Assembly (NCBI RefSeq): GCF_003515685.1
Contig: NZ_QWEG01000006.1
Location: forward strand, 124,001 to 188,000
Reading direction: 5' to 3'
Length of the DNA stretch: 64,000 nucleotides
DNA from: Neobacillus notoginsengisoli
GTDB taxonomy: Bacteria > Bacillota > Bacilli > Bacillales > Cytobacillaceae
Below the pieces are notes generated by a model, which was not told where the DNA came from, made no database searches, and was given only the letters and a program-made list of their open reading frames with translations. Made by a program: the position numbers and the translations under genes. Positions 34,678 through 43,027 of the stretch are shown here, piece by piece (the stretch's first letter is position 1; every line of letters begins with the position of its first letter).

Positions 34678-35709
34678 TCACCCTACTTTTATACGGTTGA
34701 TGGATTCGATTTGATTCGCCACATGGATGGCCAGTTCAACAACTCTTGATGAGTAGCCCCACTCATTGTCATACCAGGCGAGGACTTTGACTTTCCTTTT
34801 CCCCATCACCATCGTCGACAAACCGTCGATAATTGCAGAATGGGAGTTTGTATTAAAATCGACGGAGACAAGCGGTTCATCGGTATAATCGACAATCCCC
34901 TTCATTTCCCCGCGTGAGGCTTCGATGAACAGCGAATTGATTTCCTCTACCGTCACATCCATTTTCAAGTCAACAACAAGGTCGACAAGGGATACGTTCG
35001 GAGTCGGCACCCTTAATGACATACCATGCAGTTTTCCCTTCAATTGCGGCAGTACGAGTGAAAGAGCTTTCGCAGCTCCTGTGCTCGTCGGAATGATCGA
35101 CTGCCCGCATGCCCTCGCCCGCCTCAAATCTTGGTGAGGATTATCAATGTTTTTTTGATCATTTGTATAGGCATGGACTGTTGTCATCAGCCCGTTCTCA
35201 ATTCCAAATTTATCATCGAGCAATTTTGCAACTGGAGCGAGGCAGTTTGTCGTACAGGATGCATTAGAGATGACGTGATGTTTTTCAATATTTAATGCGC
35301 TTTCATTTACGCCCATGACAATTGTAATGTCTTCATCTTTCCCCGGAGCCGTAATGATAACCTTCTTGGCCCCAGCATCCAAATGCAAGGCAGCCTTGTC
35401 GCGGGTATTGAATTTCCCGGTTGCTTCAATTGCAATATCAATATTAAGTTCCTTCCATGGCAACTGTTCAGGATTCCGGTTGCTTAATAGCTTTATCCGC
35501 TTCCCATTGACAATCAATTCGTCATCAAGGGGGATTACTTCTCCCTGGAACGGTCCATGGATCGTATCGTACTTGATCATATGCGCCAGCGTTTCGGCAG
35601 GATAGCTGGCATTAACCGCTACCACTTCAATATTTTCTTCAGCAATGGCTTTTCTAAAAACCATCCTTCCTATTCTTCCAAACCCATTAATTGCGACTCT
35701 CGCCTTCAT
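34678..35709 (-). CDS. gapB: NADP-dependent glyceraldehyde-3-phosphate dehydrogenase (gluconeogenic)
   Basis: GapB runs the gluconeogenic direction, 1,3-bisphosphoglycerate to glyceraldehyde-3-phosphate, with NADPH in Bacillus. The 343-aa protein has the Rossmann start VAINGFGRIGRMVFRKA, catalytic Cys152 in SNASCTTNCLAP, and VHAYTNDQK, RRARACGQSIIPTSTGAAKA and WYDNEWGYS. After strand 2 the text is VNASYP with no NAD-specifying Asp, the pattern of the NADP-using GapB group. The ATG follows GTGGAAGGAGCCGTAAT. Two CcpN boxes lie in the promoter, so repression during glycolytic growth is expected. Confidence 0.96.
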   Translation of the reverse strand: MKARVAINGFGRIGRMVFRKAIAEENIEVVAVNASYPAETLAHMIKYDTIHGPFQGEVIPLDDELIVNGKRIKLLSNRNPEQLPWKELNIDIAIEATGKFNTRDKAALHLDAGAKKVIITAPGKDEDITIVMGVNESALNIEKHHVISNASCTTNCLAPVAKLLDDKFGIENGLMTTVHAYTNDQKNIDNPHQDLRRARACGQSIIPTSTGAAKALSLVLPQLKGKLHGMSLRVPTPNVSLVDLVVDLKMDVTVEEINSLFIEASRGEMKGIVDYTDEPLVSVDFNTNSHSAIIDGLSTMVMGKRKVKVLAWYDNEWGYSSRVVELAIHVANQIESINRIKVG

Positions 35710-35728
35710 ATTACGGCTCCTTCCACAC

Positions 35729-35739
35729 TGTGTTATACT
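35729..35739 (+). promoter_or_regulatory. CcpN box 1 upstream of gapB
   Basis: TGTGTTATACT fits the CcpN consensus TRTGHYATAYW at all positions, in plus orientation, 20 bp upstream of the gapB start. Confidence 0.75.
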
Positions 35740-35762
35740 TTTGAATGCCCTTTCACACGATT

Positions 35763-35773
35763 AGTATAACATA
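35763..35773 (-). promoter_or_regulatory. CcpN box 2 overlapping the gapB -10 box
   Basis: On the minus strand TATGTTATACT fits TRTGHYATAYW fully. Its TATACT end (35763-35768) serves as the presumed -10 of gapB; no strong -35 is seen. The two boxes face each other, as in B. subtilis gapB control. Confidence 0.78.
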
Positions 35774-35888
35774 ATTAACAAGAATTGTGAGGATTAATAT
35801 CTCGATTTTTGCAACTTTTCTCGTTTGTCATTTGCGTTGTCGCTTGCTCTTGAAATTAACTGTTTTTAGCTACAGGTACTCTCTGTTC

Positions 35889-35981
35889 TTGGGCCAGCAA
35901 ACAGGGAATTTGACGGCCAGCTGTCCCAACATCGACCATCTTCGGACTGCTAACGAAGAAATTACCGTCCGGCTGTCCCAA
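35889..35981. repeat. Tandem inverted-repeat array C, two units, 52-bp period
   Basis: Unit 1 (35889-35929) has arms TTGGGCCAGC and GCTGTCCCAA; unit 2 (35941-35981) has TTCGGACTGC and GCTGTCCCAA. Each inverted repeat is 41 bp with an 11-bp linker between them, so the period is 52 bp. The left arm of unit 2 has two mismatches. It lies in the coaE-gapB gap (346 bp), upstream of the gapB promoter; nothing else is evident there. Confidence 0.75.
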
Positions 35982-36055
35982 CACCGCGTATTTCAAAATA
36001 TATGTACAACAAAAAAAGGCTCCATAGCTGGATGCCCTTTTCTGGTTAAAATTCA

Positions 36056-36655
36056 CTATTCCATGCCCCACTTATGCAAAATAGTAACCAATTGCCTCTT
36101 GGTATCTTCCACAGGACCGTTATTGTTGATTACGGCATCTGCGAGTTGGGCTTTTTTGACTAAAGGCATTTGCGAACTAATTCTCGCCTCCGCCTCTTCT
36201 TTTGAAAAATCATTCCTCGCCATCAGCCTTTTAAGCTGGGTGTCCCTGTCAACGGAAATAACGAGAATTTTATCTACTAAATGGACAAGATTGGATTCAA
36301 ATAGCAGCGGAATATCGAGGATGACTATGCGAGCCCCAGTCTCCACTGCCGCTCTTTGCTTTTCGGCCATTCGCCGCCTTACTTCCGGATGGACAATCGA
36401 ATTCAATACAAGCCTCTTGGCTTCCTCATTAAAAACAATCTCTCCAAGCGCGCGCCTGTCAATTTCCCCATCTGGCAAAAGAACCCCCTTACCGAATGCA
36501 GCCACTATTTCCTCATATGCCCGTTCCCCGGGCTCGACAGCAAGCTTCGCCTCCGTATCCGCGTCAATGACCGGTATGCCCATTTCTTTGCACATATTCG
36601 AAACAGTGCTTTTACCGCTTGCGATTCCGCCTGTTAATCCAACTATGAGTGCCAT
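36056..36655 (-). CDS. coaE: Dephospho-CoA kinase
   Basis: Last step of coenzyme A synthesis: phosphorylates the 3'-hydroxyl of dephospho-CoA with ATP. The 199-aa protein begins MALIVGLTGGIASGKSTVSN with the Walker A loop at about 8-15, followed by VIDADTEAKLAVEPGE, LLFESNLVHLVDKILVISVD and RLMARNDFSKEEAEARISSQ, all CoaE hallmarks. The ATG follows ATCGAGGTAAAAAAAC. It is 18 bp after ytaF, and the mutM-ytaF-coaE order matches Bacillus genomes. Confidence 0.97.
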   Translation of the reverse strand: MALIVGLTGGIASGKSTVSNMCKEMGIPVIDADTEAKLAVEPGERAYEEIVAAFGKGVLLPDGEIDRRALGEIVFNEEAKRLVLNSIVHPEVRRRMAEKQRAAVETGARIVILDIPLLFESNLVHLVDKILVISVDRDTQLKRLMARNDFSKEEAEARISSQMPLVKKAQLADAVINNNGPVEDTKRQLVTILHKWGME

Positions 36656-36673
36656 GTTTTTTTACCTCGATCA

Positions 36674-37306
36674 TTATAATTTCCATATTCCGATTACGAT
36701 GAGCAGCATGCCCGGAAAAAATGCGATTTTTTCAATCCAGCGCCACCTGGAAAAAAAAGTGCCGCATTTTATACCCGCATACACAAAAACCGAGCTCATC
36801 ACCGCCGCCGCAATTGAAAGGACAACTGGCGGCAAATCGAGCATGGCCGCGCCAAACCCCGCCCCGAAGGAATCCAGTGACAGTGCAAGTCCGAGCAGAA
36901 TTGCCTCAATTCCTGTAATTGTCCCGGAAAGGTCAAAGTCAGCAGATAATGGCTTCTTCAATATTTTTATGACCAGCCCGAGAGAACGGACTTCATAATT
37001 GACAATCGTTCTTTCTTTATTTTCTGTTTGGCTGTCCCTTGATGGCCGAAAGAATTGATATAGCACCCATGCTCCAAGCAAAATGAGGATTGTTCCGCCG
37101 GCCATATTCGCCATCCAGCTAGGCAGCCAGGCACTTGCAAGCTTTCCCGCCGCCACCGAGGTAAACATCGACAGCGCGGAACAGCAGGCAATGATCAAGG
37201 CCGACTTCAATGGGAGAGCCATTTTTCGCAAACCGTACGTAAACCCAACGCTGAAGCTATCCATACTGACAGCAAAAGCGAGCAAAAATACCGGAAAGTA
37301 ACCCAT
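36674..37306 (-). CDS. ytaF: Sporulation membrane protein YtaF (MntP-like)
   Basis: Predicted integral membrane protein of the YtaF/MntP-related family, annotated as sporulation-associated; transport substrate unknown. The 210-aa protein has six likely spans and the duplicated motif AFAVSMDSFSVGFTYGLRKM near the N-terminus and LALSLDSFGAGFGAAMLD in the second half, showing an internal two-fold repeat with a conserved Asp in each. I use ATG 37306 after GGAAGGAGTCAGGCT; the open frame begins seven codons earlier. Confidence 0.9.
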   Translation of the reverse strand: MGYFPVFLLAFAVSMDSFSVGFTYGLRKMALPLKSALIIACCSALSMFTSVAAGKLASAWLPSWMANMAGGTILILLGAWVLYQFFRPSRDSQTENKERTIVNYEVRSLGLVIKILKKPLSADFDLSGTITGIEAILLGLALSLDSFGAGFGAAMLDLPPVVLSIAAAVMSSVFVYAGIKCGTFFSRWRWIEKIAFFPGMLLIVIGIWKL

Positions 37307-37370
37307 AGCCTGACTCCTTCCTGCCAAATACTACGATAGTATATGGAAGGAAGCAGTCCTATGTTAATAC

Positions 37371-37427
37371 CATTAGGTAAAGGTCTAAGGGTCTTTTGCT
37401 AAAGGTCCAGCCGATTTTCACCTAATG
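37371..37427. repeat. Solitary inverted repeat, 57 bp
   Basis: CATTAGGT at the left and ACCTAATG at the right, perfect 8-bp arms around a 41-bp centre containing GGTCCAGCC. One copy only, in the mutM-ytaF gap. It resembles a single unit of the tandem arrays but is longer, and its relation to them is uncertain. Confidence 0.5.
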
Positions 37428-37485
37428 AAACAGGACGAAAATAGCAGTTCTGGCAATTAGGAGTCCAAATCGAGAAAGCTCTGGA

Positions 37486-38313
37486 TTAAAGTTTTTGGCA
37501 GGTAGGACAAAAATGAGTGCCGCGTCCGCCGACTACACCTTTAGACAGTGGTGTTCCACAGTTTCTGCATTCCTCGCCTTTTCGGCCATAAACGAGCAAG
37601 TCCAGTTGGAACATGCCGATCTGCCCCTGTGAATTCACATAGGACCGAATTGTGCTGCCGCCTTTTTCTACGGCTTCGCCAAGCGTGGCAACGATTTCTT
37701 CATACAGTCTGGCAATTTCAGTTTCTGTAAGCGAGTTTGCAGGGCGTTCTGGATGGATTCCTGACCTAAAAAGCGCTTCATCTACATAAATATTCCCGAG
37801 GCCCACAAGGGTGTTCTGGTCCAGCAAAGCTGTTTTTACTTTTCGTATTGTTTTCCCTAGCCTTTCAGCTAAGTGCTCAACTGTAAATTCCTCGGAGAAC
37901 GGTTCCGGCCCCAATCCAAAGAGTGGCCGCTGTTCGAATTCTGTTCCCTTTAGGAATAAATGCATCGTCCCAAATTTACGAACATCTCTGTATCTTAATT
38001 CCGTACCATCATTAAAATGAAATATCGCATGTGTATGCTTGTCAATTGGTTCGTCTGATTCCGTGACCGAATATTTCCCTTCCATCCGCAAGTGGGAAAC
38101 GAGGGCGTATTCCTCGGTATAAAACAGCAGGAATTTTCCGCGCCGTCCGATTTCAAGAAAACTTTGACCTGTAAGTGCATCGGTAAATTGGGCTGTATCG
38201 GCCGGATTTTTAATCATTTTAGGCCAAAAGACTGACACGTTGCTGACTTTTTTGCCAATGACTAGCTGTTCAAGTGTTTTTCTCACCGTTTCTACTTCTG
38301 GCAACTCCGGCAT
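37486..38313 (-). CDS. mutM: Formamidopyrimidine-DNA glycosylase
   Basis: Removes 8-oxoguanine and ring-opened purines and nicks the abasic site. The 275-aa protein starts MPELPEVETVRKTLEQL, where Pro2 is the nucleophile and Glu3 acts in catalysis, so ATG 38313 (after GAAGGAGGGTTGGCG) must be the start rather than the ATG two codons earlier. It has SHLRMEGKYSV, RYRDVRKFGTMHL, the helix-two-turn-helix LLDQNTLVGLGNIYVDEALF and a C-terminal zinc finger CRNCGTPLSKG with FCPTCQ. It is 30 bp after polA, the usual repair operon. Confidence 0.98.
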   Translation of the reverse strand: MPELPEVETVRKTLEQLVIGKKVSNVSVFWPKMIKNPADTAQFTDALTGQSFLEIGRRGKFLLFYTEEYALVSHLRMEGKYSVTESDEPIDKHTHAIFHFNDGTELRYRDVRKFGTMHLFLKGTEFEQRPLFGLGPEPFSEEFTVEHLAERLGKTIRKVKTALLDQNTLVGLGNIYVDEALFRSGIHPERPANSLTETEIARLYEEIVATLGEAVEKGGSTIRSYVNSQGQIGMFQLDLLVYGRKGEECRNCGTPLSKGVVGGRGTHFCPTCQKL

Positions 38314-38343
38314 CGCCAACCCTCCTTCAACATAAAAATACCA

Positions 38344-40983
38344 TTACTTCGCGTCGTACCATGTTGGGCCGTATGAATAATCAACTTTTAATGGCACTTT
38401 CAATTCTAGAGCATTTTCCATGATTTCTGGAACAAGCTTTTCCAGTTTATTCACTTCATCCTTGGGTGCTTCAAAAATCAGTTCATCATGGACCTGGAGT
38501 AACAGTCTTGTCCGCAATCCATTGCTTTTCAGTGCTTCATCCATGTCAATCATCGCTTTTTTAATGATATCAGCAGCACTTCCCTGGATCGGCGTGTTCA
38601 TCGCCGTCCGCTCAGCAAAACTCCGCAAGTTAAAGTTCCTGCTTGTAATCTCAGGAATGTATCTCCTTCGATGCATCAATGTAGTCACAAAGCCCTGCTG
38701 CTTTGCGACTTGAATGATGTCATCCATATAATCCTTTACACCAGGATAGCTGTCCAAATACCTCTCGATGAATTTGCCAGCTTCCTTCCTTGTTATGCCA
38801 AGGCTTTGCGAAAGCCCGAAATCGCTGATTCCATATACGATTCCGAAATTGACCGCCTTCGCATGGCGGCGCATGTTCGAAGTAACCTCATTGGCATCAA
38901 CGTGAAAGACCGCCATGGCTGTTTTCGTATGGATATCTTCTCCTTCGCGGAATGCCTCGATGAGCTTTTCATCATTGGCGATATGGGCAAGGACGCGTAA
39001 TTCAATTTGCGAGTAGTCAGCCGCGAAAATGACCCAGTCCTCCTCTGAAGGAATAAAGGCCTGGCGAATTTTCCTGCCTTCTTCTAGGCGGATGGGGATA
39101 TTTTGCAAATTCGGGTCTGTAGAGCTAAGCCTTCCTGTTGCAGTCAAGGCTTGATTAAATCTCGTATGCACTTTATCAGTATCAGGCTTGACTACCTTCA
39201 ACAGGCCTTCAATATAGGTGGACTGCAGCTTTCCTAGCTGTCGGTAATCAAGAATCAAACGGATAATTTCGTGTTTGTCTGCTAGTTTTTCCAGAATATC
39301 AGCGGAAGTGGAATACCCTGTCTTCGTTTTCTTCCCGGAAGGAAGGCCCATTTTTTCAAAAAGGATTGTCCCTAGCTGTTTCGGTGAATTAATGTTGAAT
39401 TTTTCTCCTGCCATTTCATGAATCTTTTCCTCAATAGAGGCCAGTTTTTCATGCATTTCACTTCTCATCGTTTTTAAACGGTTAATGTCAACCTTTATTC
39501 CCAAGGATTCCATATCAGCCAGTACGAGCGATAAGGGCATCTCGAGCTCTGTGAACAATTCATATTGGCTGTTTTCACGTAAACCCTTTTCGAGCAAAGG
39601 TTTCAGTTCGCTGATAGAAATCGCTTTTCTGACAAGGTGTTTACTTAATTCAGGTTCTGCAGGTACCTTTCTCTTTGCCCCGCGCCCATAAAAAGCATCA
39701 TCCGGCTGCACATTCCTCAATCCGTATTTTTTCTCTATTGTGGAGAGGTCATCAATATTGGCAGCGGGATCGATTATATATGAAGCAAGAAATACATCAA
39801 ACACGACGCCTGTTAAGTGGATACCGCGCCGCCTCAAGGCAACCTCGGAAGCTTTTGCATCATAAACGAACTTATGTTTCGATCCATCCTCGGCCCACTT
39901 TTTAAATGCCGACGACTCAAGTGCCAAGGACGCAGGGAAATAAAATTTTCCCTTTTCACTCACAACGGAAAAACCGATGATATCCGCGTAATGATAGTTA
40001 TCTTCCAATATCTCGATATAAATGGAAGATTCGTCACCAAGCATTTCCTCATTGATCTCTTCGGCAATGGTGAATTCAATTTCATCCAGCTCGGTTTCTG
40101 CTCCCGCAGTTGGGACATCTCCTCCAAGTCTGTCGAGGAGTGAATTGAAGCCAAGCTCTTTAAATAGCGTAATGACTTTTTCCCGGTCGAATCCTTCGTA
40201 TGAAATCGTACCGAGGTCAACCTCAATAGGAGCTTCCCTCGTAATGGTTGCCAACTCTTTACTCATTTCAGCCTGTTCTTTGAACTGCACAAGCTTTTCC
40301 TTTAGCTTCTGCCCGCTTACTTGATCAATGGACTGAAGAAGATTTTCAAGCGTTTCAAATTCTTTCAAAAGCTTGATTGCGGTTTTTTCGCCAACACCGG
40401 GAACACCAGGGATATTATCTGATGCATCTCCCATTAAGCCTTTCATATCAATGATCTGCCTTGGCTCCAACCCATACTTTTCCTTTATATGTTCTGGCGT
40501 GTAATCCTCAATATCGGTAATTCCCTTCCTAGTGATGCCTACGGTCACATTTGGTGAGGAAAGTTGTGTTAAGTCCTTGTCACCGGATATAACCCTGACC
40601 TCATAACCCTCTTTTTCCGCGTGTAGGGATAGGGTGCCGATAATATCATCAGCCTCATAATTTTCAAGTTCATATCTCGGGATTTGGTAGACATCCAATA
40701 GTTCGCGGATAAACGGGAACTGCTCCGACAGTTCAGGTGGAGTTTTCTGCCTTCCCCCCTTATATTCGCTGAACGTCTTATGCCTGAAGGTTGTCTTTCC
40801 CGCGTCGAATGCAACCAGCATATGAGTCGGCTTTTCATCTTCAAGAATCCTCATTAGCATCATCGTAAAGCCGTAAACTGCGTTTGTATGGATGCCTTTT
40901 TCGTTGTTAAGGAGCGGCAGGGCAAAGAAGGCACGGTAAGCAATGCTGTTCCCGTCTATTAACACAAGCTTTTTCTTTTTCAA
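38344..40983 (-). CDS. polA: DNA polymerase I
   Basis: Gap-filling and primer-removing polymerase. The 879-aa protein has a 5'-3' exonuclease domain (about 1-290: LVLIDGNSIAYRAFFALP, YEADDIIGTLS, PGVPGVGEKTAIKLL), a degenerate 3'-5' exonuclease domain (300-480) that lacks the metal-binding DxE motif, as in other bacilli, so proofreading is not expected, and the polymerase domain with motif A ADYSQIELRVLAH, motif B RRHAKAVNFGIVYG and motif C LLQVHDELIFEAP. TTG 40983 follows CAGGAGGATGTTAAT; the frame opens 12 codons earlier without an RBS. Confidence 0.98.
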   Translation of the reverse strand: MKKKKLVLIDGNSIAYRAFFALPLLNNEKGIHTNAVYGFTMMLMRILEDEKPTHMLVAFDAGKTTFRHKTFSEYKGGRQKTPPELSEQFPFIRELLDVYQIPRYELENYEADDIIGTLSLHAEKEGYEVRVISGDKDLTQLSSPNVTVGITRKGITDIEDYTPEHIKEKYGLEPRQIIDMKGLMGDASDNIPGVPGVGEKTAIKLLKEFETLENLLQSIDQVSGQKLKEKLVQFKEQAEMSKELATITREAPIEVDLGTISYEGFDREKVITLFKELGFNSLLDRLGGDVPTAGAETELDEIEFTIAEEINEEMLGDESSIYIEILEDNYHYADIIGFSVVSEKGKFYFPASLALESSAFKKWAEDGSKHKFVYDAKASEVALRRRGIHLTGVVFDVFLASYIIDPAANIDDLSTIEKKYGLRNVQPDDAFYGRGAKRKVPAEPELSKHLVRKAISISELKPLLEKGLRENSQYELFTELEMPLSLVLADMESLGIKVDINRLKTMRSEMHEKLASIEEKIHEMAGEKFNINSPKQLGTILFEKMGLPSGKKTKTGYSTSADILEKLADKHEIIRLILDYRQLGKLQSTYIEGLLKVVKPDTDKVHTRFNQALTATGRLSSTDPNLQNIPIRLEEGRKIRQAFIPSEEDWVIFAADYSQIELRVLAHIANDEKLIEAFREGEDIHTKTAMAVFHVDANEVTSNMRRHAKAVNFGIVYGISDFGLSQSLGITRKEAGKFIERYLDSYPGVKDYMDDIIQVAKQQGFVTTLMHRRRYIPEITSRNFNLRSFAERTAMNTPIQGSAADIIKKAMIDMDEALKSNGLRTRLLLQVHDELIFEAPKDEVNKLEKLVPEIMENALELKVPLKVDYSYGPTWYDAK

Positions 40984-41088
40984 ATTAACATCCTCCTGTT
41001 CTTTGCAAATCCAGTCCATCCCGGTCTTGACAGCTTTTGCAAGTAGAGTTTTACTAAATAAAACGAACTTAACTTTTTGAACATTGTG

Positions 41089-41220
41089 GTTGATTTACGC
41101 TCCAGGCACTTCGCTTTCCGCGGGGCGTCAGTGGAGCCTCCTCGGCGCATTGGCGCCTGCGGGGTCGCCACCTTGCCGCTGCATCCCGCAGGAGTCTTCG
41201 TGCCCTCCGCTACAATCAAC
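41089..41220. repeat. Dispersed GTTGATT-ended element, copy 5 (132 bp)
   Basis: Starts GTTGATTTACGCTCCAGGCA and ends CCTCCGCTACAATCAAC, with CACTTCGCTTTCCGCGGGGC and GCCTGCGGGGTCGCCACC. Same length and near-identical text to copy 1. It lies between phoR and polA. Confidence 0.85.
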
Positions 41221-41260
41221 TAACTTTTTCGTCTAGTAAGTGAAAAAAACATAGTACAAC

Positions 41261-43027
41261 CTAACTATTCTTAGGTTTTCCTCGGAATGTTTTCCGGAAT
41301 TCGAGGATGAATTCGGTTCCCACACCCGGCTGGCTCTTCACTTTAATTTTCCCGCGATGTGCCTCTACAATGTGCTTGACAATCGCAAGGCCAAGCCCGG
41401 TTCCACCTGAATTCCTACTGCGAGCCTTGTCTACACGGTAAAAACGCTCAAAAATCCTCGGAAGTTCCGTTTTCTCTATCCCAATCCCGGTATCCTTCAC
41501 CGAAACCCGGATGCGTTTTCCTGTATCTTTCATAGTCAGTATGACTTGGCCGCCAACAGGCGTGTAAGCAATCGCATTGATAAGCAAATTAATGATGACC
41601 TGCCTGAGCCTGAAGGAGTCTCCTTCCATTTCAAGGATATCCGTATTTGACTTATACTCAAGATTGATGGTTTTTTTAGCAGCTTTTCCTTCTAGAATTT
41701 TGACAATGTCCTGAAGGATGGCCGCCAGATTGAAGTTCGTAATATCAAGCCTGAAGCTTTGCTGTTCAAGCTTCGATAGTTCAAGCAAGTCTTGAATTAA
41801 CCGCTGCAGCCTATCACTTTCTTTCAAAATGATAGTCAGAAAATCCTTAAGTGCTTCCTCGTCCTTCATCGCGCCATCAAGCAGGGTTTCTGCAAATCCC
41901 TTAATGGATGTGACGGGGGTTTTCAATTCATGCGATACATTCGCCACGAAATCTTTCCTGACCTGTTCAAGTTTTTTCAGCTCCGTAATGTCATGGATGA
42001 CGAGCAAAACACCTTTCCATACATTATTCGTTCCAATAATCGGAAGAGTTGAAACATCAAAATATTTGCGTTTAGCTGATACAGGAAGAATGAGCTGCTT
42101 TCTCTGTTTTTGTTCGGTCATAAATATTTCTTCAACCATTTCCCTGACTTCCAAAAAGGGTATCGCTTCATAGTATGGCTTATCCAGAATGTCGTCAGAG
42201 TCGATATCAAGCAGTTCCTTGTAGCCTTTGTTGATCAGATTGATATAGCCGCGGCTGTCAATCAGTACTAGCCCGCTTCCAATATTCTCAATTAGCGCAG
42301 ACAGCCTTTCTTGTTGCACATCCCGGGTTTTTTCCAACTCTTCAAGATTCCGGGCCAGAGTATTTATAGATGTGCTTAACAGACCTGTCTCATCTCTCCG
42401 GTCTGTTTCATAAGTACGTGCCCGGTAGTTTCCTTTTGCCAGTTCCAGGGCAACGTTTGCGGCCGACTCAATTGGCTTCGCATATCTTCCGATAATCCGC
42501 AAACTAATCAAGACGATGATGGCCCAGGCAAGCCCGAGGCTAATGAAAAGAAGCCACCAAATATTTTTATAGGCATCTTTAATTTGTCCTGAAGTTAAGC
42601 TTAAAAACAAATAGCCTTCCAATTGCCCGTCCTTCTCTATTTCTGTCCAATAATAATGAACTTCCTGGCCATCCCCGATTTTAAAAATCCTCTTTTTTGT
42701 ACCCGAAGTCATTTCTGCCATCAGATCAACAGGCTTGTCCATGCTGCCTTTGCTGTTGTATAGAACATCGCCGCGCTTATCAGTCAAAATGATTCCTGCA
42801 CCGAGCTGCTTGCTGAATTTCCCAAGCTCCTCCCGTGAAGCCGCGGCAAGGCCTCCGTAATCCTCAATATACATCCGGATCAGGCTGCTCTCCTTTTCCA
42901 GTCTTTCATAAAAAGAATCAAGGTAATAATTTTTAAACAGCTGTCCAAGCAAGATGCCGAGCCCAAGAAGGACGCCGACGATGAGGAGAACCATGGCAAT
43001 GAGCAGCCTTGTCCTGTATTTTGTCAT
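41261..43027 (-). CDS. phoR: Phosphate-regulon sensor histidine kinase PhoR
   Basis: Membrane kinase that phosphorylates PhoP under phosphate limitation. The 588-aa protein has two membrane spans (about 8-30 and 156-178) around an extracytoplasmic sensor loop, a HAMP region (179-232), a PAS domain (240-350), the dimerisation domain with phospho-acceptor His366 in FVANVSHELKTP, and an ATPase domain with N box, VKDTGIGIEKTELPRIFERF and GGTGLGLAIVKHIVEAHRG. Its ATG overlaps the phoP stop by four bases (ATGA), so translation is coupled. No terminator is obvious before the repeat and polA. Confidence 0.96.
   Translation of the reverse strand: MTKYRTRLLIAMVLLIVGVLLGLGILLGQLFKNYYLDSFYERLEKESSLIRMYIEDYGGLAAASREELGKFSKQLGAGIILTDKRGDVLYNSKGSMDKPVDLMAEMTSGTKKRIFKIGDGQEVHYYWTEIEKDGQLEGYLFLSLTSGQIKDAYKNIWWLLFISLGLAWAIIVLISLRIIGRYAKPIESAANVALELAKGNYRARTYETDRRDETGLLSTSINTLARNLEELEKTRDVQQERLSALIENIGSGLVLIDSRGYINLINKGYKELLDIDSDDILDKPYYEAIPFLEVREMVEEIFMTEQKQRKQLILPVSAKRKYFDVSTLPIIGTNNVWKGVLLVIHDITELKKLEQVRKDFVANVSHELKTPVTSIKGFAETLLDGAMKDEEALKDFLTIILKESDRLQRLIQDLLELSKLEQQSFRLDITNFNLAAILQDIVKILEGKAAKKTINLEYKSNTDILEMEGDSFRLRQVIINLLINAIAYTPVGGQVILTMKDTGKRIRVSVKDTGIGIEKTELPRIFERFYRVDKARSRNSGGTGLGLAIVKHIVEAHRGKIKVKSQPGVGTEFILEFRKTFRGKPKNS

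Noticed and set aside
35787-36998. 403-codon plus-strand ORF across coaE and ytaF
   Set aside because: It is antisense to two clear genes, has low-complexity composition, no RBS and no recognisable domain; a shadow of high third-position bias on the other strand.
38344-40983. polA as damaged because the 3'-5' exonuclease motif is missing
   Set aside because: Loss of the proofreading residues is normal for Bacillus and Geobacillus DNA polymerase I; the ORF is full length.
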